The position numbers and the translations under genes were made by a program. From contig JAOXYB010043104.1 in the NCBI GenBank assembly GCA_028565635.1, positions 1 through 12,687 of the forward strand: 12,687 nt of DNA, read 5' to 3'. The notes under the pieces were generated by a model. The model ran no database searches. It worked only from the letters and a program-made list of their open reading frames with translations, and was not told where the DNA came from. This document shows, one piece after another, positions 1 to 10,500 of the stretch (its first letter is position 1; the number at the start of each line of letters is the position of its first letter). The DNA comes from Phoronis ovalis (taxonomy: Eukaryota; Phoronida; Phoronidae).

Positions 1-73
1 GTGTTACATACGACAACGACAACAACGCCTACACTACGACAATATGCCCATTCCACTATGGTGGATGGGCATA
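1..73. repeat. Short ACAACG-type tract followed by a hairpin
   Basis: An imperfect CGACAACGACAACAACG tract (about 11-42) is followed by a 13-bp stem: TATGCCCAT and CCAC (43-51, 53-56, one bulged T at 52), loop TATG, then GTGG and ATGGGCATA (61-73). A microsatellite next to a small hairpin recalls the ends of non-autonomous Helitron/Helentron-type elements. The window edge cuts it, so the class is a guess. Confidence 0.5.
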
Positions 74-425
74 AAAAGTATTATAAATATAAGTTGAAAG
101 TGTAGAATAATATTAAACATGCCAATAATATGATAGTGAAGAGTAATTTAATCACCATTATAGTAAAACAAAAGCCTATAAAGTAAAAATGACTTAACAA
201 ACATTACATTAAAATTCAAAGCTTTTGACAACATCTCACTAATGTCTTCAGAAGTTGTCATCCTATGCATGAATATGACGAGATGCTGTAAGAAGAATTG
301 AGCGTACACTGTTCTTGCCTTATTTAAATGATATTGTATTATTGTATATTAAAACAATAATTAGACAATTATAAGTTCATTTAATGTCAATTCAGTTCTG
401 TCATGGTTTGTTTATAACCTGTTAC
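74..425. other. Non-coding stretch below the candidate linker exon
   Basis: AT-rich, presumably TOPBP1 intron. A strong acceptor-like site (CAATTCTTCTTACAG| on the minus strand, AG at 287-286) precedes an open stretch reading HRMTTSEDISEM with a GTGAGA donor-like site at about 239-234. Its phase does not fit the donor at 425. It may be an exon of another isoform or chance. No TOPBP1 WDDP-type ATR-activating motif is seen. Confidence 0.35.
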
Positions 426-538
426 CTTGTTCGTACACTTGCAGATCGTTCCTTCTTCACATGGCTTGTTGCTTGTATAATCCTTGCAGGCTTCCTAGTA
501 CTACGAGCTGGGGTTTCCTTTTTGGAAGTCATAACAGA
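426..538 (-). CDS. Candidate further TOPBP1 linker exon
   Basis: A 113-nt stretch bounded by a good acceptor (TTTTAACTGATTTCAG| at 540-539) and a fair donor (AAG|GTAACA at 425-420). Only one frame is open. It reads as a basic, Ser/Thr-rich peptide with SKKETPARSTRKPARII. The ARSTRKPARII part resembles vertebrate TOPBP1 ARSGRSRVLEAL, which lies between BRCT6 and the ATR-activating Trp. It would start in phase 0 and end with two bases. I could not find the neighbouring exons needed to link it to 1511, so the assignment is tentative. It could also be a chance open stretch. Confidence 0.4.
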
Positions 539-1510
539 CTGAAATCAGTTAAAACCCATTGTTTATTGACAATATATACTTTGCTTAGGTTTTACATCCC
601 AAACAATGTAAATGTTACAAGTAGAAATCTTGGTAGGCAAACTTACCTCAACAAATACAGCCACTAAATGAAAGCTATCTAAATAGTAAATGAACTAATG
701 ATATTGCAAGAAACACACTATTGTTGGAGACAACTGTTTCTTACCTATAATCATCAGGCAATACAGAAGTGTAATTTGGAGGTTAAAAGTCAGAGCCTAT
801 AAATCTCGGCTTATATCATGCAAAACTTTCATATTTTATAGCTTCTTACCTCTAAATTCAAATTTTATATCTTATTAAAGCTTCGTTTATAGACTCTGAA
901 ACAATTTGCTCAGGCCTTTGACCCTCCAGCTGGATACGCTTCCAGAACTAGAAGCAAGTGACAACCAATGAGACCTTGTGAGAACCAAATTTTTATATAG
1001 GGGTGATCAGTTACTACAAAGCAGTGCATGAGGAAGTGAAAACGAGTCCTTCTTAGAAGCTAATGATTTCATTGGTTGTTGGAAATGCTGCCTTACTTTG
1101 TAATTGGCTGCTTTAGTTGGGCGGTATTTTCAAATTGATTAACGGGCAGGGATTAGGTTTGAGTTATTTTTGAGTCTATAAAACGAAGCTAAGATGAGAC
1201 ATAAAATTTAAGAGGTAAGAAATCATAAAATATGAGTTTTAAACATTCTAGCGGAGGTTTCCAGGCTCTGACACTCAGGGTGTTAAATTTTGCCTTGCTA
1301 CTTAGTTCCAATTGTACTTACGAAAAACACAAAGTGCTGATTCACAGCATTTCACCTTACTGGAATAACTGCTTTTTGATACTCTTCAGTCCGAGACCAG
1401 TTAGTCCTCAACAAAAATAATGTTTTTCTTCTCTTTCTGTGTTGCTACTTTGATACTCGAGGTGACACTATATTGCCAACATTTTAAGTCAAACAAAATT
1501 GTTGACTTAC
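539..1510. other. Region below the last assigned exon: no confirmed coding, promoter-like inverted repeat
   Basis: Expected to be intron between BRCT6 and the next linker exon. It holds the inverted module at 789-1272 and several strong minus-strand donor-like sites (GAG|GTAAGT at 646-641, TAG|GTAAGA at 744-739, CCA|GTAAGG near 1344) without exons that fit in phase. The short plus-strand open frame at 1232-1420 has no recognisable product. Confidence 0.5.
789..1272. promoter_or_regulatory. Inverted pair of CCAAT plus TATA-like modules
   Basis: The minus strand from 896 to 789 and the plus strand from 1172 to 1272 are diverged copies of the same ~105-bp sequence. Both begin GAGTCTATAAA(A)CGAAGCT, both continue with AGAGGTAAGAA and TATAAAATATGA, and both end GGCTCTGAC. 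Between them, TCATTGGTTGT occurs in opposite orientations at 961-971 and 1069-1079, and another ATTGG lies at 1103-1107. So each half has CCAAT, then a TATA-like box, then a donor-like site. This suggests a divergent promoter or an inverted duplication. No known gene is seen downstream on either side. Confidence 0.5.
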
Positions 1511-1579
1511 CAGTTGCATACTCGGGTTTAAATTATGAGGGAATAATGACTCGTCCACTCTGGCTTCCTGATCTTCACA
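1511..1579 (-). CDS. TOPBP1: TOPBP1 exon: end of BRCT6
   Basis: Residues 937-959, too short to stand out as an [24 protein letters not shown] aligns with vertebrate CAQECKHLPESLYPHTYNPKM, which fixes both the exon and its frame. Acceptor GTATTTTAG| at 1581-1580 and ideal donor CTG|GTAAGT at 1510-1505. This is the last exon I can assign to TOPBP1 with confidence. A plus-strand open frame at 1420-1608 is its antisense shadow. Confidence 0.93.
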
Positions 1580-4500
1580 CTAAAATACAAAATCCTTGGC
1601 ATCTTTAGAAATCATGGATAGAGAAAAATCCCACTACTGGGGTGACTAATGAGCCCGGAATAGAGAACCTTGGATAACATTGACAGCTGATGGATGACTT
1701 TCAATCCACTAGTATTATACCATTAAAGGTCAAGTGATTGTAAATAATCTTTGCTTTATAATATTTAAATTAAAATTACAGCACAAAAGTACATACCGTT
1801 GCTAACCAGTAGGGAGATACAATATATTTTCCTTGTTCTTTAGCAACTTTAAATTCCTTTGATGTGTCATTAGCTCTTGTACTCTGAAAGTAAAATAATT
1901 AACACGAATTATCAGTGAAATTTGCTGGTAACTAAAATTGTCATTTTTACTTCTATTAAATGAAAAGCAACATGTTTTTTTCTATAATATAACACTGGGG
2001 ATACACAAAATGTGCTCAACCATAATCTACAAGTACATAGAACAACTTTAAACTCATTTCTTCATGTCATGAATGAAAATACTATATCCTTACAAATAAT
2101 ACAAAACCCATTAAACTAAATAATTAACCCAACTGTTTATTCTATTTTGGGCATTAACCAAATGTATTACATAATTATACTATAACATAAACTTGTTCTG
2201 TACCATAAACTTCAACGAGTGATGGCAGATTATAACATCATATATTACAAAAATGTGTTCTGTATAATAACTTCAATGGTAGAGTATAACATTATATATT
2301 ACATAAACTTATTCTGTACAATACACTTCAAGGAGTGAAGGCAGATTATTCCATCACATATTACATGAAATTGTTGTGCAATAAACTTCAAAGATGGATG
2401 GCAGGTTATACTATCATATATTACCCAAGGCCATCTGCACAATACACTTCAAGGAGTGATGGCATATTATATCAGGATATACTACCTAAGGCCATTTTCC
2501 AGGTGAGAAAATGAACTTGAATAGGAGTTTTGTCAAATGCACATGACACTAGCAGATTATGTTTTGCAACACAGAAAGCTACTGAGTGACAACACAAATG
2601 AAAAGAATATTTTAATTTAGCACTGACTGACAGTGAAAGGACATAGTGATGAAGGTCATAAAGTTAAATTAAATCAATTCAAAAGCTTACCTGGAAAATA
2701 AAGTGTGTACAGCTGTTATCGTATGTCCATCTATAATCTGCGCCAAGGGAAGCAGCCATGTTATTGTACTCACTCTGTTTAGAACTAAGCTTTTTACTAA
2801 CAGCTATAATGACACCTCTCAGGGGTCCTGAAGGTTGAGACTATAAATATACAGAAAGTGGTGCATGTTAATAAAGTTGTGCCTCTTTTAGCAGTAAAGA
2901 GAACTTTGTTATTATTATATGACTGTACATTAACTTCGTCTGCAAAACTCATTTCCTCTTTAATATGAACAGTGAAAAGTATATTATATGTACATGGTCA
3001 GTACTCATTTAAATACCAGAGGGATGTCCTGCTGAGTGATCTGAGTTGATATTGGCCTTCTTTCTTCCCCATTGGCGACTGTTGTGTTTTTCACAGCATT
3101 GGCCAGATGCATACTTAACATGTCACCCAATGGCTACAAAAAATGTTTACTTCTTGCACTTAACACTTTATAGTACAATTACAATCCTTATGAACACTGT
3201 CACATGATTACAGATTTATTTTTACTTAAAAGTAATACGAAAGCAAGAGTATCTACTTGAAATAACATAAACTAAAATTGAAAAACAACAGCAATTAAAA
3301 TTTCGAAAAAAAAATAAATTAAGGGGATAGATGGTGTATAAAATATGGATTGGAAAGTGAATGTGGTTAGAAATGCTTGAGTTATTGACGAGTTAATTTT
3401 AATTATGGAAGGGAAACAGTCTTTCACATCATTAACCTATAAGGAAATTGCCTTTATTGATATTTCTTACCAAACTGGATTTTCTTGAATGAGTTCTCTT
3501 TGTTCTAGCACCTTGACTGCCCGGAGTGTCAAGAGCAGACATGACGTCCTGAAAATATTAACACAGATAACAGTACAATGCCAAGTCAATGGTCTTATGT
3601 CCGTGGTTGCACACAGTAGTACAACATCAGAAACATTTTCTGTCTCAAGATAATATTGAGAAACAACAGGAAGTTGTCTTATTAGATAAAGTAAGATTCA
3701 GTTGGTATTTATGTTAATCACTTCACTGAATCGATATTCCATCCAGTGAACATTCATTCTGATGATATTTCCATTTTCCTTGGGCTTTAGATTTAGTTAT
3801 TAAAACACTCTGGCACATAGAATAGGACTCGTCTGACACAGTACTAGGGAACCTTTCTCAGAAGGACAATGTAATTCTTAAAAAATCACTCATTAATTCA
3901 CACAAAATACGTAATCAAAATTGTTATTACAGTTTGAAATGATTATCATAAACTTTGCAGTGACATTATAAATTCTACATTTTATTTTGGACTGTGACCA
4001 CACATACTTACACAGATAAAATCAAGTAATTTTGAGCTTGACAGTGCAAAATTTACCAAAAGAATTAATTTATGAAGCTACATGGCAAAATTGAAATTAT
4101 ATGCCAGCTGCTTTGTTGCTATGTGATAAACAAAAAGACAAAGTATTGTGTGTCACTGTTATAACATTACCTCAACATCAAAAGAAGGCATGTAGTGTAC
4201 ATCTGGTTGCAAAAACTTCCCCGGTGTATCAATGCCAGCCTTTGACCTTGGACTTGATCGTACAGGTGTCTTGTCAGCAGAAATCTCTGAATGTTTTAAT
4301 GCCTGTAAAATAAACATTAACACAGACTAAAATCAACCAGTTACTATACAAAACAATGGATAAAGGAGTGATTACTATTAGTATGTTGGCATATACATTT
4401 TTCATTGCTAATAATGATTGTAAACTCATAAATAGCAATATCAAGAGTCAGTAAGAAACAATTTCGTCAAATATAAACTCACTCAATAGGCCACTAGTAA

Positions 4501-7500
4501 TGCATCAGACATCTGATGTCATATAGATGTACTGCTTACTACTGGTTAGTCTTACCAACACGAGAAACACTTTAACACCAGAATTTTGATAAAGTGTGAG
4601 CAATAATAAGTGTAAAATTGAAGTAACATTAAACTTACAATACCTGTACACGATTATTAATAATGGGAGTTTTAAATCCCACACTATCCCATTCATCTTC
4701 TGCAGAACCGATTCGTTTTTGTAATGCAGATGTAGCAGGAAGCTTTTTACCCTTTTTCAAAACACTGTCATTTTTAGAAGCTGGGGTATGAAATTTTTTG
4801 TTTTCCTTATTTTTGTCAGGACTTGTTTCTTGTTGTAAAACATTTTGACCAGGGTTGCAACATACATCTTCATCCGTTTTCAATTTTTCTTGTATTTTGT
4901 TACTGTTGTCACTTCTCTCATTGCCCTGAGCAGATTCTTGTTCTACTGTGACTTCTAACTGATGTGAAGAAGCGTCACTGCTTTTCTGACCAAACACATC
5001 CTGTTTTTTTGCCTTGTTTTCTTTACTAGTGTGAGGCATCTGTTTGGAATTTTGCTCATTCTTAACTGTATGTTTGTGAGGTATTAATTCTTGATTTAGT
5101 GCCTTTGTTGATTCTTTCTGAAGTTGACTTTCCAGTTTGGTTTGGTTTGGATTAAAGACATTTTCAACCAGAAAATCCTCCTCTTTACATCGCTGACCAG
5201 TTCTACCACATTCGTACAACCACCTACAAGTACTTTTCATTATTAAAATTTATACTGCTTTTTGTATTTAATGCTTTTCTAGTATGCAGGTCTTTCATAA
5301 GAAGTTAATAAACTCATCTGACTAGTAGAACTAATATAAATATATATCTGACACAGCTAAAACAAAAATGAGTTTTCGCAGGGGGATAGGGCAATAAGAG
5401 AAAGAGAGGATGATGGTATATTAGATGATGATATCACTAACATGCAATCTGGTGGAGGTTCAAGGGACTCGCTAGTTATCTGAAGAAGCCTTATTGTGGA
5501 CACAAGTGTCATAAGGTGCTGCAATTTTGGTTGTGACAGAAAAATATTTATAACTTTCACCAAGAGCAAATACCAGGGTAAAATTGCTCCATGTCTTAAC
5601 CTTTTACCTATGGGATTTTAAGAATTGTGATGTCTGTACATACCTTTTATGTAGGGCGGGTAGTTTCCATTTCACCGCAGCATCGTATTTAGATCCTTCT
5701 GGTTCACTTACAATTAAATGGGTGCTTGGTAACAGGCCTTTATTGGCTCGTTTCACAAAATAATCTTGACACCTAAAATATTTATAAATTCTAGCTCTTG
5801 TGTTTTACACGTAATTGATAAGCTATATGAATGCATTAAGTGGCACAGTCATAAAACCCCCAAAGAACTCCTAATTTTCTACAGTTATAAATGAATCATG
5901 CTTACACAAACCATTGCAGGATTGATCATTGATAGAATGCTGGGATCGATTTAGCTCTTTCATCATCTTTTCACAGACATATTGGATGCATCCTGCCAGT
6001 TGAGAGTACTATTCTTTCAAATGATAAAAGTACTTACAACGCTCCCATGTTCTGTGCCAAGTTTATAAGACATTCTCTCTCTGTTCCACTATAACCACTA
6101 ATTGATAACACACATCCTTGCAAAGGGATGGCATCTTGTTTGAATTCTATAGGTGAAAACAGTTCATTGCTACAAATGGGTACTAGTGATTCATTTTCAA
6201 TACACAAATCCTACAAAATAGAAAAACATTTTCTGACATTGGTTTTGAGAAATACACTTCCAAATTTTGTTTTCTTATGTAAGAAACAATGCAAACACAA
6301 GGGAGGAAAGAGAAAATCAAATGACCTGTTTCTTGTTGAATTTTAAAATCTAGTAAAATTATCCCATATTTACTAAGAGCGTAAAAGGAATGAGGAATCC
6401 TTCAGAGAATCCTCATTCACCTTTGTGATAAACTCTGTGAAAGCAAATTCTACCAAGCTTGTAAAAAATATAGACAAAGCTATTGATTCCAAAGACCATA
6501 ATTTATTTTGACAAAACATTGAAGCAAAACAAAGATGCACCCTTCTGTCATATTCAACATCTGCAAACTTTTTGTTTTGAAATTCAGCCAGAGCCCTGTT
6601 CATTTTTCAATAATAGGGCTGTGATCTCCAAATTTCTACCTAAAAATTAAATTAGTTAGCGAATAACATTAGAGCTACAAACCAGCCAAATATTTGTGGC
6701 AACTTCTTTGACAGTCACATTCACTTCAAAGCCATATAGAGGAACAATTCCATAATCAGCTACGGCTCGACTTCGTGTATCCATGATTAGACCTTAAAAT
6801 GCATAAACGAATCAAACCTAGCTGGTACATATAGGCATATGGAGTAACTTGTATGGACAAATATCTACATAATGAAAACATTACTAGGAAATTTCAGTTA
6901 TGCCAGCCTCTGTTAAAATTACAAACTGAGTGTATAACGTGTTAACCTGATGAAAGCACATGCTTTGGACAATAACTACATAATAGTGACTATAAGGTTG
7001 CTTTTTAATTCAGGATAATACAATAATTAATATTAATAATAAGATGATTTGTGTAGTTTCAACATTGTGGGGGTTATTGGTTTATATTCAGATTACGAAA
7101 ACTAACTACAACCATTTGTATTCTGGATTTATAAACTTTAAAGCATAGCCTTTCAAAAAATGTATATTTTAACATGTCTTAACTCTTCATTTTGATTTTA
7201 CAGAAGAGAGATAGTAAAATAGCAGTATCCCACACAGAGAATCTACCTCCATGATCCTTAATCATTTCCAGCAGAGAAGTATATGGTTCTGAATCAAATC
7301 CTAGAATTAGGAATCTTTTACCAGAAAATAACCCATCAGCCAGTGTTGTACTATCTACAATGAGAAGAGTTGTAAGTAATGTCAAGCTGGTGCATCATTA
7401 TTATATGGGACCATTTATATTTTAAACTGTTACTAACCAAAACTGTGCAAGTTTAAATAATGACAAATAAATAAACATCATAATTTTAATTATACCACTT

Positions 7501-10500
7501 TTATAACTTTTTAAAACTTAAAATCAAAAATCGTATTAGACATGCTGAAGCATAGCTTTCAAAATTTGTCTTTAAATAAGAATCTTACCATTATTTAAAT
7601 TTTCTACAGTTTCATCATGATTTTCATTATTGTCTGGTTCCATGGTTTCATCATTGACATCTTGCTGAGGTAGATACTGGCTCATAACATCATCCATGTC
7701 ATTGTGATTGGGTGCCGGCCCAGGGATCAAGCATTTGCTATCGTTCTTGAGTTTGGAGTCATTTAATGAATTCCCTCTGGTTAGGGATAATTTTGATCTA
7801 AATAAATGTAAGGACAATCAATAATTAATTTGAATGAAAACTGGGAAAAAAAAGGAAAGAAGAAAAATATGCATTATTTTCTTCATGGTATGGTGTCCTT
7901 TTAATGCATCATGAGTATTTTGATGATCAAAAATTAAAGATTTCGTGAAAAAAAGTTTAAATGTTCATGGGTATACAAATAGAAATAACTAAATGGAAAC
8001 ACAATGTTGACATAAATTTACTGAGTAAAATGATCGAATGTAACACTTCCTACAAAAGCAACATTTCATGATGTAAATCTTTTTAGAAGTTAAAAAAATA
8101 TTTATGAAAAACATCTGGTGTCCATGTCTGTTAAAAATATAAATGTTATCATACTTTATGTTTAAAGATCAGTATGAGAAGATTATATTATTCTGAAATT
8201 CATATGCAAAAGAAATTGCCAACAAATTTTGCTTTTCATCAAAATAAATATTTTGGAGTACAAAATCTGACCGCCAAAATAGCCCTTTGAAGAAATTTAG
8301 TATACTGAGAGATCAAAACACACATTTTATTCACATGCAAGTTTTTGGAAAAAATTGGGACACAGTAATATTGAGATCTAGATATTATTAATTAAGTAAT
8401 GGATTTTGTGAAAACAAAATAAACTTTTTACTTTTACTGATTCTGTCACGAAACAAAAACATACTTTTTCTGCACTGGTGATGTGTGATCAGGGGGAGGT
8501 AAATCCAGTAGCATATAGTCTTTCTCCGGAATATGTTTTCCTTCCAGACAACTATCAACTAACCACGATGGGCTCACAACATATGGTCTAAAATAACAAC
8601 ACAGACATGAATATAAACTTTGACGCAACACAATAAATATATAATTTGATTCCTGTTTTTCAATGCCTTAGTATTTGTTCTTAAGAAAATGTTTTAACAG
8701 TTGAAGTTTCATTGACATCCCCCTCCATATGCTCTAAATATTGAATCTTCTTCATGTTCCCTTAACATTTTTCAAGGTACAGTTTTCTCTTTTGCTTTTA
8801 ATTTAAGCTTTTTTAGTCTTCCTCTGCCTCTAATACACATGGAATTGGTAGGCTCCATAAGAACCATAGCCAGATAGTCAGTTAATTGCAGAACATTTAC
8901 CAAACTCTACTTCAAAATATTCCAGGAATGTTCCGATTAAGTTGTATAGGGGAGCATTAATCAGTTCCTGTATTAGTTAAAATCAGTTATAAAATATTTT
9001 AAAATAAAAACTCCACCGCCTTCAGTATATTAAAATATGCTGAATTTTGAAGGCGGTGGAGTTTTTGTTGTGCCTCCCCCTTACATATACAACTAAAAGT
9101 GGAGTAGCTATTATGTACCTGTGTGTTAAAGTATTTAACTGTTCAATATAGTTCTCTGGTTTATCACCCACGATAACATGTGACACCGATTCCATTATCT
9201 GGTTGAAGCGTATGGCTCCAGCTTTGTTTATTAGCTTCCTCAACTTTTCCAGTTTAGGCCCTTGAAAGCCAGTCAAGAAAATCTATATCGTAATCATAAA
9301 TATAATTAGTTTGGTACGTATCATACTGTTTTGTAATATGAATACCTTTCGTTATTCTATTACATTCAAGTTATTGTGGTATGGCTCACACTAAAAAAAT
9401 AGAAAGACATAGATCAGAATGTGAAAACTACCACATATAATAATGTGCAACAACATAACATAAAAAAGATACCTAAATCCTTAAAAATACAGAAATTGTT
9501 AAGAAATTATTATTGAGTTTTATGCCTACTTCACAATTCAAAGAATTACATTACCTTGCAACTATCAAGAAATGCCCCACTGCTGATTACAGTTAAGTTT
9601 AATGTATCAAGGTCACTAGATGAATCACAAATTGCTCTGTGTTTAATGTTGGATATTGATACACCTGTTGCGTTCCTCGTGGCATCCATAGTTGTATCAC
9701 TTAATACGCGAGACCTAACCGATGCTGTTTCATTGACAGTAGAAATATTGGATATACAGCTTACATCTCCGATGTTTGGTAAATTGCCTAAGAAATCCAT
9801 AAAATTAATTAAGATACAGATAAAATGAGACTAACTTGTATTATTGATTCAACATAAAGTGAACTATTAAACTTTTTCTCTATGGTATCACTGCTGGTGA
9901 ATGGCAATGTTACTTTAGGATTATTGGTTCATTTCCAGCAGAATTTTGTTGTCTCTGATTTTAAACCTATCTAATCCCGACAACAAGACTCTTCCGAGGC
10001 TTAAATAAATGCAAATAATAATGTAGTTATTGTATAGTTTAAAAGCATAGAATAACTGAAGTCAGTTGTAGAAAAATATTGAAGAACGTTATTTATTGAC
10101 AAAAATGCAAACAAAAATGACTTGCACACTACTTACTCCCTTCCTGTTTCTCAGGTGTTGATGTCATATGTCCAGTTAGACTATATTGTGTTTCATCCTG
10201 ACAGTACCCACTTTCTAATGAGTTAAATAACCATGAAGAATGTACGATGCAGATTTTCCACCTTTTGGCAAACTCATATTTTTGTCCTTTTGCTTCGTTG
10301 ATAACTAGGTGAGTACACTCATTGATCTTCATTTCGCCTGAGTATATTCCACCTAGGTAAATAGTTCTTACAGTATGACACAGAATTACACAGATGTTTC
10401 AGGTAATAGTTAGGTGTCTGTCATCTACATTTAAAAAACAAAAGTATTTTTTCCTTTTGACATATCAAGTCCATAGCTTTAATAGACCAATTATGTAGAA

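Noticed and set aside
1321-1410. Minus-strand exon reading LTGLGLKSIKKQLFQ, a possible match to the TOPBP1 LTQTLEMRENFQKQL segment
   Set aside because: The only good acceptor needs a preceding phase of 1, whereas the donor at 1510 is phase 0. The similarity is too weak to override this.
920-1420. Histone gene pair at the divergent CCAAT/TATA region
   Set aside because: No histone fold protein is encoded on either side, and no histone 3' stem-loop is present.
5357-5569. 70-codon sense-strand open frame in the intron within BRCT5
   Set aside because: It would interrupt a BRCT domain that aligns without a gap. Composition is Ser/Leu-rich and looks like chance.
6373-6603. 76-codon sense-strand open frame in the BRCT4-BRCT5 intron as an extra exon or nested gene
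   Set aside because: The protein alignment is continuous without it, there is a stop just upstream, no acceptor fits the phase, and no known domain is seen.
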